In this document: in pieces, positions 1 to 8,694 of the stretch
Numbering within the stretch: the stretch's first letter is position 1
How the letters are laid out: every line of letters begins with the position of its first letter
NCBI RefSeq assembly: GCF_012910785.2
Contig: NZ_WTVH02000010.1
Location: forward strand, 124,001-188,000
Length of the DNA stretch: 64,000 nt
Direction of reading: 5' to 3'
From: Aromatoleum buckelii
GTDB lineage: Bacteria; Pseudomonadota; Gammaproteobacteria; Burkholderiales; Rhodocyclaceae
Position numbers and translations under genes: made by a program
The notes under the pieces: generated by a model
The model's input: the letters and a program-made list of their open reading frames with translations, nothing else
Told to the model about the DNA's origin: nothing
The model's database searches: none

Positions 1-1444
1 CGGCCGTCCCTGCGCCTGTTGCGGCATCGCTGGCCGAGACGCGCCAGACAACATTGCCGACGTCGTCCGCAACGAGCAGCGCGCCGCGGCTGTCTATCGC
101 GACGCCGACCGGACGGCCCTGCGCCTCGCCGTCGTCATTGACGAAGCCGGTCAGCACGTCGATCGGCTCGCCGGATGGAGCGCCATTGGAGAACGGGACG
201 AAGACCACTTTGTAGCCGCTCGGCGGTCGCCGGTTCCACGAGCCGTGCAGGCCGATGAAGGCGCCGTCGCGGAACGGCGGCGGCAGCGCGCTTTTTTCGC
301 CGAACACGAGCCCGAGGGCCGCACTGTGCGGCACCAGCGCGTAGTCCGGTTTGATCGCGCGGGCGACGAGTTCGGGGCGCGCCGGTTTGACCCGCTCGTC
401 CACGTGTGCGCCGAAGTAGCTGTAAGGCCAGCCGTAGAAGCCGCCGTCGGCAACCGACGTCAGGAAGTCCGGCACGAGATCGCTGCCGAGTTCGTCGCGC
501 TCGTTGACGACCGTCCACAGCTTGCCGGTCTGCGGCTCCCAGTCGAGGCCGTTCGGGTTGCGCAGGCCGCTCGCAAAAATGCGGTGCGCGCCGGTCGCCG
601 GGTCGACTTCCCAGATCGCCGCGCGGCCGGATTCGGCGTCGATGCCGTGCTCGGCGACGTTGCTGTTCGAGCCGACCGTCACGTAGAGCCGCGTGCCGTG
701 GGGGCTGGCGATGACGTTCTTCGTCCAGTGGTGGTTGCGGGGTCCGCCCGGCAGCGCGACGACCGGGACGCCGGCGGCGGCGATCTGCGTGTCGCCGTCG
801 CGGTACGGAAAGCGCACCAGCGCGTCGGTGTTCGCGACATACAGGTCGCTGCCGACGAGCGTCATGCCGAACGGCGAGTTGAGCCCTTCGAGAAACGCGA
901 ACCGCCCTTCGGCGACGCCATCGCCATCGGCATCGCGCAAGAGGGTGATGCGGTTCGCGCTCGGCACTGCCGCGCCGGCGCGCTTCATCACCTGCGCCAT
1001 GACCCAGCCTTTGATGCCCTGCCGGTCTTTCGGTCGCGGCGGCGCGTTGGTCTCGGCAACCAGCACGTCGCCGTTGGGCAGCACGTACAGCCAGCGCGGG
1101 TGGTCGAGGTCGCCGGCAAAAGCCTGGACGCGCGTTCCTGGCGCGCCGACGGGCTGCGCACCCGACGGCCAGCCGACTGCCGGCGCGATATCGACTGTCG
1201 GGATCAGCGACTTCGCCGGTGGCGGCAGCACCGGGTCGGGGCCGAGGCTCGCGGAAGGGGGCAGCCGCGCAGTCTCGGTGCACGCGGCGAGGCTCAGCGA
1301 GCACAGCAGCGCCAGGAGCGCCGGGCGGCCGGGAGGACGGCCCAAGGGGGGCGCCGCTACCGGCCCGGCGCCGGGCACTGTTCCCTTTCGCCAGTCATGC
1401 CGGGCGCGGCGCGCCACCGTCGGCGTGATATCGGAATCTGTCAT
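1..1444 (-). CDS. PQQ-dependent sugar (sorbosone-type) dehydrogenase lipoprotein, C-terminus cut by window edge
   Basis: Reading the minus strand from the ATG at 1444 gives an uninterrupted frame to the window edge. After a long N-terminal leader there is a hydrophobic stretch ending in a lipobox (LAAC, Cys about residue 55), so an exported lipoprotein is expected. The body shows six-bladed glucose/sorbosone dehydrogenase signatures: LDHPRWLYVLPNGDVLVAET, ASGLRNPNGLDWEPQTGKLW, FIGLHGSWNRRPPSGYKV and, near the edge, GRPVGVAIDSRGALLVADD. The family oxidises sugars or alcohols in the periplasm with PQQ; the substrate cannot be told. The leader before the signal is unusually long (about 40 residues), so the true start may be an internal GTG. 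The C-terminal residues lie outside the window. Confidence 0.85.
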   Translation of the reverse strand, partial: MTDSDITPTVARRARHDWRKGTVPGAGPVAAPPLGRPPGRPALLALLCSLSLAACTETARLPPSASLGPDPVLPPPAKSLIPTVDIAPAVGWPSGAQPVGAPGTRVQAFAGDLDHPRWLYVLPNGDVLVAETNAPPRPKDRQGIKGWVMAQVMKRAGAAVPSANRITLLRDADGDGVAEGRFAFLEGLNSPFGMTLVGSDLYVANTDALVRFPYRDGDTQIAAAGVPVVALPGGPRNHHWTKNVIASPHGTRLYVTVGSNSNVAEHGIDAESGRAAIWEVDPATGAHRIFASGLRNPNGLDWEPQTGKLWTVVNERDELGSDLVPDFLTSVADGGFYGWPYSYFGAHVDERVKPARPELVARAIKPDYALVPHSAALGLVFGEKSALPPPFRDGAFIGLHGSWNRRPPSGYKVVFVPFSNGAPSGEPIDVLTGFVNDDGEAQGRPVGVAIDSRGALLVADDVGNVVWRVSASDAATGAGTA

Positions 1445-1651
1445 GGTCTCGTCTCCTCGCCCGGCTCGGGGCGAAGCTCATGCAAGCGGCGTGCCGCTCG
1501 AATCGGGCATGGGGCTTGCCAATCGGACACCATGGTGCGGCCCGGCGCGCGCGGCGAAAGGATGCTGAAGGAGCCGGCACCGCGAATGACGACACCGTGA
1601 CCGCCGGACGGAGCGGTTTTCGCTGCAACCGGCGGACCGAAGGAGACCGCG

Positions 1652-2356
1652 ATGTTCTATCGACTGACGAAGCTGCAGGGTTACCCGATCGATGCTGTCG
1701 ACGGCACGATCGGCTGCGTCGAGGATGTGTACTTCGACGCCGAAGGATGGGGTGTGCGCTATTTTGTCGTCCGGTCCGGGGACTGGCTGCGCGAGCGCGA
1801 CGTGCTGATCTCGCCGCGCGCGCTTCGCCGGGGAGCCCGGAGTGGCGAGGCAATTGCGACGAGCCTGACGCGCGAGCAGGTCGAAAAGAGCCCGCCCGTC
1901 GCCACCGGCCACCCCATCTCGAGACATTACGAAATGGCGCATGCCGCCCATTATCGCGACGACTTTCACTGGAACGACCCGCCCAGCCGGGCCGGCGGCT
2001 CGTTCGGCATGCTGCTCGGAACGGCGCAACTGCAGCCGGGGAACGAAGTGAGCCAGCTGGAAGCGATTGCCGAACGCGAGATCGAGGCCGCTGAACGTTC
2101 TCATCTGCGCAGTGGCGCGGAAGTGATCGCATACGACATCGAGGCGACCGATGGCACGATCGGCACCGTCGAAGACTTCCTCATCGACGACGAGGACTGG
2201 CGCGTCAGCTACCTGCTCGTCGACAAGCGCAACTGGGTGGGAAGCGGGCACGTCCTGATCCCCGTTGAAGCGGTGGATCGCATCGACTGGGGCGTGGGGC
2301 TGGTGCGGCTCACGATGACGCGGGACGAGGCTGCGCGCAGCGCGGGCTATCCGTGA
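1652..2356 (+). CDS. Protein with two PRC-barrel domains
   Basis: A 234-residue protein with two copies of a PRC-barrel unit. The first begins at residue 3 (LQGYPIDAVDGTIGCVEDVY), the second near residue 160 (YDIEATDGTIGTVEDFLIDD), separated by a linker rich in charged residues. PRC-barrels of this kind occur in photosynthetic reaction centre H subunits and in many soluble stress-related proteins; no specific role can be assigned. The start is set by a good ribosome site (GAAGGAGA) about 6 bases before the ATG. It stands alone on the plus strand between two minus-strand genes. Confidence 0.85.
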   Translation: MFYRLTKLQGYPIDAVDGTIGCVEDVYFDAEGWGVRYFVVRSGDWLRERDVLISPRALRRGARSGEAIATSLTREQVEKSPPVATGHPISRHYEMAHAAHYRDDFHWNDPPSRAGGSFGMLLGTAQLQPGNEVSQLEAIAEREIEAAERSHLRSGAEVIAYDIEATDGTIGTVEDFLIDDEDWRVSYLLVDKRNWVGSGHVLIPVEAVDRIDWGVGLVRLTMTRDEAARSAGYP

Positions 2357-2475
2357 GCGATCGACGTGTGGCGCAGTCGCCATGCCGTGCGGTTTTGCGT
2401 TGTGCCCTGCCCGTGACCCGGCGCTGTCGATCGACGCGCGCCCGCGACCGGGAGGGTAGGCGAGAGGTCGGCATA

Positions 2476-2832
2476 TCAGGAGCCGCTGACTTTTTCGTCC
2501 CGCTCTTCGCGGATTTCCCGCATCAGGAAGTGATTGAGCCCGGTCCGGATCACCGCGACGGCGGCGAGCTTGCCGAGCTGCTCCCAGGTCGGCGCGATCG
2601 CCGTCGACAGGATGTCGGCCGCGAGTTGAAACTCGAGCGCCATCGCGAGATAGCGTGCGAAGCCGAGGCGCACGGCATTGAAGTCGTCGTGGCGGCGTTC
2701 GCGCCAGTGAGCCACCAGCCCTCGTAGCGCGACCGCGATGCCGACGGCGATGACGAGCGCGCCGAGTGTCTCGACGAAAAGCCGCAGCCACTCGACGCCC
2801 GTACGCACCCATTCTTCCGTCTGGCCGAACAT
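2476..2832 (-). CDS. Small membrane protein, DUF1622-like
   Basis: About 118 residues from the ATG at 2832; a longer in-frame start at 2874 would add 14 residues, but the GGAAAG before 2832 favours the shorter form. One clear hydrophobic helix (GALVIAVGIAVALRGLVAHW) is followed by the pattern RLGFARYLAMALEFQLAADI and a second helix region, then LNHFLMREIREE. This layout is that of the DUF1622 family of small bacterial membrane proteins, whose function is unknown. Not obviously linked to its neighbours. Confidence 0.75.
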   Translation of the reverse strand: MFGQTEEWVRTGVEWLRLFVETLGALVIAVGIAVALRGLVAHWRERRHDDFNAVRLGFARYLAMALEFQLAADILSTAIAPTWEQLGKLAAVAVIRTGLNHFLMREIREERDEKVSGS

Positions 2833-2946
2833 CGGGGAGGCTTTCCTTTGCGCAGTGTCGCTCCGCGCTTGCAACCGCCATTCCTCACCGATGCTGCCGT
2901 TTCAACGGGGCGCCGCGCGTCGGCGACGGCGCGGCCCCGTTGACGC

Positions 2947-4095
2947 TTACTTCGCCAGCGTCCAGCCGCCGTCCTTGACCGCGATCAGCACGCGGCCGCG
3001 TTCGTCGAAGCCGCTGTGGTCGTCCTTCGTCATGTTGTAGACGCCCTGCGTGCCGATCAGCTCGCTGGTCCGCTCGAGGTTGTCGCGCAGCGCCGCGCGG
3101 AACTCCTTCGTGCCGGGCTTGGCAGTCTTCGCGGCGAGCGGGATCGCCTGCTGCAGCAGCAGGCCGGCGTCATAGACGTTGGCGCCGAAGGTCGCCGGCC
3201 GCGAGCCGTACGCCTTTTCGTACGCAGCGATGTACTCGGTCGCGACTTTCTTCGACGGGTTGCTGTCGGCGATCTCGGGCAGCACCAGCATCAGGCTCGC
3301 GGCGAGGATCGTGCCTTCGACTTTCTTGCCGCCGAGCTTGAGGAAGTCCGGCAGCGCGGCGCCGTGGGTCTGGTAGATCCGCCCGGTGTACCCCTGGTCG
3401 CGCAGCGTCGTTTGCGGCAGCACTGCCGGCCCGCCGGCCGCGGCGACGAGCACCGCGTCGGGGTTCGCGCCAAGGATCTTCAGGCTCTGGCCGGTGACCG
3501 ACGCGTCCTGGCGCTGGAAGCGCTCGTTCGCGATGATCTGGATGCCGTTGGCGGCGGCGAGCGCGGAGAACACCTTGTGCCAGTTTTCGCCGTACGGATC
3601 GCCGACGCCGATGAAGCCGACCGTCTTCACGCCGCTTTTGACCATGTGCTCCATCAACGCCTTGGCGATGATGTCGTCGTTCTGGGTGGTCTTGAACACC
3701 CATTTCTTTTTGTCGTCCATCGGCGTGACGACCGCCGCGGTGCCGACCGGCGCGAGCAGCGGCACGCCGGCCTCGGCGATGAACTGGATCACGCCCATCG
3801 CGTTCGGCGAGCCTGACGGTCCGATGATCGCATCGACGTTCTGCTCCGAGATCAGCTTCTTGACCGCGGTCACCGACGCGGTCGGGTCGCTCGCGTCGTC
3901 GAGCGCGATGTACTCGACGGTGAGGTCGCCGATCTTCGCCGGCAACAGCGCCACCGTGTTCTTCTGCGGGATGCCGACCAGCGCCGTCGGGCCGGTCGCG
4001 GACGAAACCACGCCGATTCTGACCTGCGCGTGGGACGGCAGGGAGGCTGTCAGGAACAGCCCTGACAGGACCATCAGCATCGTTTTCATTTTCAT
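2947..4095 (-). CDS. Branched-chain amino acid/aromatic-acid type ABC substrate-binding protein (LivK family)
   Basis: A 382-residue periplasmic binding protein. The N-terminus is a standard signal peptide ending SLPSHA|Q; the mature part begins VRIGVVSSATGPTALVGIPQ, the first strand of the type I periplasmic fold, and contains the usual linkers (IIGPSGSPNAMGVIQFIAEA). In aromatic degraders such proteins deliver aromatic acids to Liv-type ABC importers. It is the last gene on the strand of the presumed indoleacetate operon, 212 bases after the CoA-transferase, so indoleacetate or a related acid is a plausible ligand (inference). No permease or ATPase genes are present in the window, so it must share an importer encoded elsewhere. 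Confidence 0.88.
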   Translation of the reverse strand: MKMKTMLMVLSGLFLTASLPSHAQVRIGVVSSATGPTALVGIPQKNTVALLPAKIGDLTVEYIALDDASDPTASVTAVKKLISEQNVDAIIGPSGSPNAMGVIQFIAEAGVPLLAPVGTAAVVTPMDDKKKWVFKTTQNDDIIAKALMEHMVKSGVKTVGFIGVGDPYGENWHKVFSALAAANGIQIIANERFQRQDASVTGQSLKILGANPDAVLVAAAGGPAVLPQTTLRDQGYTGRIYQTHGAALPDFLKLGGKKVEGTILAASLMLVLPEIADSNPSKKVATEYIAAYEKAYGSRPATFGANVYDAGLLLQQAIPLAAKTAKPGTKEFRAALRDNLERTSELIGTQGVYNMTKDDHSGFDERGRVLIAVKDGGWTLAK

Positions 4096-4307
4096 GTTTT
4101 CTTGTCTCCTGCGGTGTGGACCAAAAAGACCGGATTGCTGCTGCGCGTGAAGAATTCAGAATTCGAAAGGCCTACCTCGCTGTCACTCGAAAATGCTTTC
4201 CGGGAGGCATGGAAATGCGGCGCGGGCTGCTTCTCCCGGTGCAGCGCCCGCGCCGGCCCGACACGCTGCAGTCGAGCCGCCTTTCGTTCGGTGCCGTTGC
4301 GGCACGC

Positions 4308-5501
4308 TCAGCCGGCGACGATGCCCCGTTCGCGCAGCTGCGCGATCGCCTCGTCCGCGTAGCCCGCTTCGCGCAGCACCGCGCAGGTGTCCTCTCCGTA
4401 CTTCGCCGGAAACGCCAGTTCGCCGCTCGCGCCGGCGACGTCGACGGCCATCGGCTGCATGTGCACGAGCCGGCCGTCGGGGGTGCGCGTCGTCGTCAGA
4501 CGGCGGCGCACGGCTTCCATGTCGCGTACCGCGGGAATGTCGTGGATCGGCGCGTGCGGGATCGTCGCGTCGCGAAAATCCGCGGCGATCTCAGCTGTCG
4601 CAAAGCGCGCCGTCACTGCGGCCATGTCGCGATGAATCGCGTCGCGCTCCTTGTGGCGCCCTTCGTTCGTCGCCCGGATGCCGGCGGCGAGCGAGGCGAA
4701 CTTCGGGATCTCGGTGAGCCGGCGCCACTGCACATCGCTGCCGATCGCCATGTAGATGAAGCCGTCCGCGGTCGGGTAGACGTTGGTCGGGATGAACTTG
4801 CGGTGTGCGTTGCCGCAGCGCGTGATCTCCGCCGGCTGGCAGTCGAAGTCGAGCAGCGGCAGCGTCGTGATGAGCCACGACGCCGCGGCCTGCAGCATCG
4901 ACACGTCGATGCGGCTGCCTTTGCCCGTCTCGGCGCGTTCGAGCAGCGCGAGCATGACGTTGGCAAACACTTCGTCGCCCGCCTTGAGGTCGACGATCGG
5001 CACGCCGGCGAGCGTCGGCGGGCCGTCGGCGTCGCCGGTGAGCTCCATGTAGCCTGCCATCGCCTGCAGCACCGGGTCGTAGCCCGGCGCGTCCGGGTAG
5101 TCCGGGCCCATCGCCGAGATGCCCGCCCAGATCAGGTCGGGCTTCGTGCGGCTCAGCGTTTCGTAGTCGATGCCGAGCTGCTCGTAGCGGCGCGGCACGG
5201 TGTTGCAGCAGAACACGTCGACGTCGAGCTCGACGAGGAGGCGACGCAGCAGGAGCTGCCCGTCGGGCTCCTTCAGGTTGATCGCGATCGCCTCTTTGCC
5301 GACGTTCGGCGCGATGAAATACGTGCGCCGGTCGTCATCGACGACGTTCGCGCCGATGTAGCGGTTCGGGTCGCCGGGCAGGCCGCCACGGGAGGGCGTC
5401 GATTCGATGCGGATGACGCGCCAGCCGAGCTGGGCGAAGCGCAGCGTCGCGTACGGCATCGACAGCGCTTGCTCCATCGACAGGACGGTACGGCGCCTCA
5501 T
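4308..5501 (-). CDS. iaaL: Class III (CaiB/BaiF) CoA-transferase, probable (2-aminophenyl)succinyl-CoA transferase
   Basis: A 397-residue family III CoA-transferase. Family hallmarks are the N-terminal Rossmann half, the segment [20 protein letters not shown] and the catalytic aspartate in PIVDLKAG (Asp171, matching Asp169 of formyl-CoA transferase), then [12 protein letters not shown]. Such enzymes move CoA between carboxylic acids through an aspartyl-CoA anhydride intermediate. In Aromatoleum indoleacetate metabolism an enzyme of this family (IaaL) converts (2-aminophenyl)succinate and phenylsuccinate to CoA esters. It lies at the distal end of the operon with mutase and molybdenum hydroxylase genes, which is why I choose that role. 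Function is by context and family; specificity is not visible. Confidence 0.82.
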   Translation of the reverse strand: MRRRTVLSMEQALSMPYATLRFAQLGWRVIRIESTPSRGGLPGDPNRYIGANVVDDDRRTYFIAPNVGKEAIAINLKEPDGQLLLRRLLVELDVDVFCCNTVPRRYEQLGIDYETLSRTKPDLIWAGISAMGPDYPDAPGYDPVLQAMAGYMELTGDADGPPTLAGVPIVDLKAGDEVFANVMLALLERAETGKGSRIDVSMLQAAASWLITTLPLLDFDCQPAEITRCGNAHRKFIPTNVYPTADGFIYMAIGSDVQWRRLTEIPKFASLAAGIRATNEGRHKERDAIHRDMAAVTARFATAEIAADFRDATIPHAPIHDIPAVRDMEAVRRRLTTTRTPDGRLVHMQPMAVDVAGASGELAFPAKYGEDTCAVLREAGYADEAIAQLRERGIVAG

Positions 5502-5558
5502 GCGGCACTCCGGCGGGTGCTTTCGGCAGGCAAGATCTGGAATATCAAGAGCTTCTCC

Positions 5559-5810
5559 TCACCCCCCCGCGATCGGGGGGGCCAAAATGACTTCGTCCTC
5601 GTCACGCACCGGATGGTTGCGATCGGCATAATGCGAATTGACCGAGACCAGCACTACGTCGATGTACTCGAAGGCGCGCTTGTAGCGTTCGCCCTGGCTC
5701 GGCAGCCAGTCGAGCAGCATGCCCACGGTTTTGATCTCGGGTGGCAGCACGATCTCTTCCGACTCGCGGCCCAGGCTGTCGCGCAGCCAGGCGTAGTACT
5801 TCAGCTTCAT
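5559..5810 (-). CDS. MoaD/ThiS-family sulfur carrier protein
   Basis: An 83-residue beta-grasp protein that starts MKLKYYAWLRDSLGRESEEI and ends DEVILAPPIAGG; the terminal Gly-Gly is the residue pair that is adenylated and thiocarboxylated in MoaD/ThiS proteins. It sits 6 bases after the large subunit of the molybdenum hydroxylase and before the CoA-transferase, on the same strand. The context suggests supply of sulfur for molybdopterin synthesis or maturation of that hydroxylase, but an alternative sulfur-carrier role is possible. No MoaE or MoeB gene is adjacent. Confidence 0.85.
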   Translation of the reverse strand: MKLKYYAWLRDSLGRESEEIVLPPEIKTVGMLLDWLPSQGERYKRAFEYIDVVLVSVNSHYADRNHPVRDEDEVILAPPIAGG

Positions 5811-5816
5811 GCGCGT

Positions 5817-8177
5817 TCACACCGCCAGCGCTTCCGAGGGCGTGGTTGCCTTGCCGGGCGCTGTCTGCATCCGTCGCTCGTGGATGGCGCGGGCGACCGT
5901 TTCCGGCGACATCGGCGGGTTGAAGATGCGCACGCCGGTCGCGTTGTAGAGCGCGTTGGCGATGGCCGGCGCGATCACGATGGTCGGCAGCTCGGAGATG
6001 CCCTTGGCGCCATACGGGCCTTCGGCGCAGTCGCTCTCGATGAAGTGCAGGTCGAGCGGCGGCATCTCCGGCGCGGTGATGAGCTTGTAGTCGCGGAAGG
6101 AGGCGTTCTTCAGCAGGCCGTGGTCGAGCAGCATGTTCTCGCTCAGCGCGTAGCCGAGGCCGATGGCCAGCCCGCCCTCGACTTGCCCCTCAAGGCCCAT
6201 GCGGTTGATGATGCGGCCGACGTCCTGGGCGACAGTGACCTTGTCCACCTTGATCTCGCCGGTCAGCGTGTCCACGGTGATCTCGGCGATATGCACAGCG
6301 TGGGAATAGGCGGCCGAGTGGTCGGACATGTGCTGGGCGCCCTCGGGCTCGCTCTTCGGCTCGTAGTAGTCGGTGACCATCACCAGCTCCGGCTCGGCCT
6401 GGAAGTGCATCTGGCGCAACAGGCGGTCGAGCTTGATGATCGGGGTGCCGCACTGGTCGCGCACGACCGAGCCGCCGCGCAGCTCCAGCGTCTCCGCCGG
6501 CTCGCCGAGCACTTTCTCGGCGGCCGCGAGGATCTGGGCCTTGGCCTTGCGCGCCGCGCGGCGCGTGCCGTTGCCGGCGATGAAGGTGGTGCGCGAGGCG
6601 TGCACGCCGACGTCCCAGGGTGCGATGTCAGAGTCGTTGTTGACGAGGGTCACGTGCTCGAGCGGCACGCCGAGCTCCTCGGAGACGATCAGGGTGATGA
6701 CCGCGTCGATGCCCTGGCCGATTTCCGAGGCGCCGGTGATGACCGTGACGCGGGCGTAGTCGTCCATCTTGAGGATGGTGCCGATACCGTCCGACTTGTG
6801 GATCTTGGCGCCGCCCGCGTTGTGAATCGACGAGGCGAGGCCGATGCCCTTCTTGTAGCGGCCGGGCGCGTCCTGCTGCGCCGCGTATTCCTTGCGCTTG
6901 CGGCTGTAGTCGCTGGCCTGGGCCGCGGTCTCGAGGCATTCGACGAGGGCGCATTCCCTGAGGAAGGATTTCTGCGGCGTGATCTCGCCGGACTTCTGCG
7001 AATTCTTGAGGTGGAACGCGAGCGGGTCCATGTCCACCATGTCGGCGAGCATGTCCATCTGCTGGGCGGTGGCGTAGGTGCACTGCACGTTCCCGTAGCC
7101 GCGGAAGGAGCCGGCGTAGGGGTTGTTGGTGTAGATCGCCTGGGCCTTGAAGTCGACCGCCGGCACGCGGTAGTGGCCCGAGACGGTGCGCATCATGATG
7201 ACCGGAATGGTCGGGCCCCAGGAAGTGTAGGCGCCGTTGTCGAGCAGCACGTCGGCGCTGCGGAAGGTCAGCGTGCCGTCGCGCGTGCAGCCGGTGCGCA
7301 TGTGGATGATCGCCGGCTGGCGCGTCGGCGAGGCCTTGAACTCCTCCTCGCGCGAGTAGATCACCTTGACCGGGCGGCCGGTCTTCCGGGCCAGCAGGGC
7401 GGCGATGGGCTCGTAGGGATAGACGTCGAGCTTGGAGCCGAAGGCGCCGCCGATCGGCGGCTGGATGACGCGGATGTCGCCGGGGTGGAGGCCGAGCGCC
7501 GGCGCCAGGTCCATCTTGTAGTTGTACGGGTACTGGGTCTGCGTCCAGATCGTCAGCTTGCCGTTGTGGTCGAAGTCGGCGATGGCGCAAGAGGTGCCCA
7601 TGCAGCAGTGGGTGACGTGGTGCGGGCGGAAGACGTTGTCGACGACGAAGTCGGACGCCGCCTCGGCCGCGGCGACGTCGCCGTGCTGGAAATCGAAGGC
7701 GAGGCTCTTGTTGCCGGGGAAGTTGTCGTGGATCAGCGGCGCGTCTTCGCGGGCGCCGTCCTCGGGCGTGAACACGCCCGGCAGGTCCTCGTACTCGACC
7801 TCGATGAGCGCGACGGCCTGGCGCGCGATGTCCTCGCTCTCGGCGGCGACGGCGGCGATCTCGTCATGCTCGCAGCGCACCTTGTCCTTGAGGGCGACGT
7901 TGTCGCGCACGAAGCCGAACTTGAGGCCGGTGGCGTCCTTGCCGGTGAGCACGGCGTGGACGCCGGGCAGCTGCTCCGCGGCGGACGTGTCGATGCGGAC
8001 GATCTTCGCGTGCGGCCGACCGGCGAACAGCACCTTGCCGATCAGCATCTGCGGCAGCACCATGTCGTTGATGTAGCGCGTCTTGCCGGTGGCCTTGTCG
8101 GGGGCGTCGGGCTTCTTGACGCGCGTGCCGATCAAGGTCTGCTTCGCCGTGGGTGTAGCGTTGGCGGTCTTTTCCAT
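5817..8177 (-). CDS. Molybdenum hydroxylase large (molybdopterin-binding) subunit, probable indoleacetate dehydrogenase
   Basis: A 786-residue xanthine-oxidase-family large subunit. It shows the aldehyde oxidase/xanthine dehydrogenase N-domain (ATGKTRYINDMVLPQMLIGK), the cofactor-contact segments GGAFGSKLDVYPYE and PYAGSFRGYGNVQ, and near the C-terminus EGPYGAKGISELP, whose Glu matches the catalytic glutamate of the family. The start at 8177 is preceded by GGAGTC at a good distance; a 25-residue longer reading would overlap the small subunit. With the two genes upstream it forms a complete FAD/Fe-S/Mo enzyme. In the iaa pathway such an enzyme hydroxylates indoleacetate at C2 with water, giving 2-oxoindole-3-acetate. 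Substrate assigned by operon context. Confidence 0.85.
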   Translation of the reverse strand: MEKTANATPTAKQTLIGTRVKKPDAPDKATGKTRYINDMVLPQMLIGKVLFAGRPHAKIVRIDTSAAEQLPGVHAVLTGKDATGLKFGFVRDNVALKDKVRCEHDEIAAVAAESEDIARQAVALIEVEYEDLPGVFTPEDGAREDAPLIHDNFPGNKSLAFDFQHGDVAAAEAASDFVVDNVFRPHHVTHCCMGTSCAIADFDHNGKLTIWTQTQYPYNYKMDLAPALGLHPGDIRVIQPPIGGAFGSKLDVYPYEPIAALLARKTGRPVKVIYSREEEFKASPTRQPAIIHMRTGCTRDGTLTFRSADVLLDNGAYTSWGPTIPVIMMRTVSGHYRVPAVDFKAQAIYTNNPYAGSFRGYGNVQCTYATAQQMDMLADMVDMDPLAFHLKNSQKSGEITPQKSFLRECALVECLETAAQASDYSRKRKEYAAQQDAPGRYKKGIGLASSIHNAGGAKIHKSDGIGTILKMDDYARVTVITGASEIGQGIDAVITLIVSEELGVPLEHVTLVNNDSDIAPWDVGVHASRTTFIAGNGTRRAARKAKAQILAAAEKVLGEPAETLELRGGSVVRDQCGTPIIKLDRLLRQMHFQAEPELVMVTDYYEPKSEPEGAQHMSDHSAAYSHAVHIAEITVDTLTGEIKVDKVTVAQDVGRIINRMGLEGQVEGGLAIGLGYALSENMLLDHGLLKNASFRDYKLITAPEMPPLDLHFIESDCAEGPYGAKGISELPTIVIAPAIANALYNATGVRIFNPPMSPETVARAIHERRMQTAPGKATTPSEALAV

Positions 8178-8196
8178 GATTTGACTCCGATCCGGG

Positions 8197-8694
8197 TTAC
8201 GGGTTGGCCCTGCCGCCGCACGTGTTCGTTGCGGCGACGGCGTCGACCGCATCCAGCACCTTGGTGTAACCGGTGCAGCGGCACAGATTGCCTTCGAGGC
8301 CCCGTTGCGCCTGTTCCCGTGTCAGCTCCGGGTTGTTGGCGAGCAGGTTGCGCGACTGCATGATCATGCCCGGCATGCAGAAGCCGCACTGCACCGCGCC
8401 GTGGTCGACGAAGGCCTGCTGCACCGGGTGCAGGCCCTCGGGCGTGCGCAGCCCCTCGATGGTCACGACCTCGCGTCCGTCACAATCGACGGCGTACATC
8501 AGGCAACTGTTGACGGTCTTGCCGTCGATCTCGATCGTACAGGCGCCGCACTCGCCTTCGCCGCAGGCGTACTTGGTGCCCGTCATGCCGAGCCTGTCGC
8601 GCAGCATCGCCAGCGTCTTCATCGTGGCCGGCACCTTCAGGCTGACCGGGCGGCCATTGAGCGAGAAGCGGATTTCAGTTTCCACGGACATCAT
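8197..8694 (-). CDS. Molybdenum hydroxylase small 2x[2Fe-2S] subunit
   Basis: About 165 residues. The plant-type ferredoxin half has CGEGECGAC followed by a further Cys (VNSCLMY); the second cluster domain has CGFCMPGMI and GNLCRCTGY. This is the complete eight-cysteine pattern of CoxS/HcrC-type subunits that pass electrons from the Mo centre to FAD. The start at 8694 has AGAGG six bases upstream and overlaps the end of the FAD-subunit gene by about 20 bases; an in-frame start at 8709 or 8691 cannot be excluded. Part of the indoleacetate-type operon. Confidence 0.9.
   Translation of the reverse strand: MMSVETEIRFSLNGRPVSLKVPATMKTLAMLRDRLGMTGTKYACGEGECGACTIEIDGKTVNSCLMYAVDCDGREVVTIEGLRTPEGLHPVQQAFVDHGAVQCGFCMPGMIMQSRNLLANNPELTREQAQRGLEGNLCRCTGYTKVLDAVDAVAATNTCGGRANP

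Noticed and set aside
135-1304. 389-codon minus-strand frame at the left edge
   Set aside because: It is out of frame with the sugar dehydrogenase, which reads through to the edge with clear family motifs.
4151-4163. GAATTC-A-GAATTC interrupted palindrome
   Set aside because: Only a doubled short site in a gap; no partner copy before the neighbouring operons and no known regulator match.
5561-5582. C-run/G-run hairpin around the MoaD stop codon
   Set aside because: It encodes the conserved C-terminal Pro-Pro-Ile-Ala-Gly-Gly, so codon content explains it; a terminator within the operon is unlikely.
4116-8363. Very long plus-strand open frame (1415 codons)
   Set aside because: It runs antisense to the CoA-transferase, MoaD and Mo-hydroxylase genes, is rich in Arg, His and Asp, and has no domain; it results from the strong GC bias.
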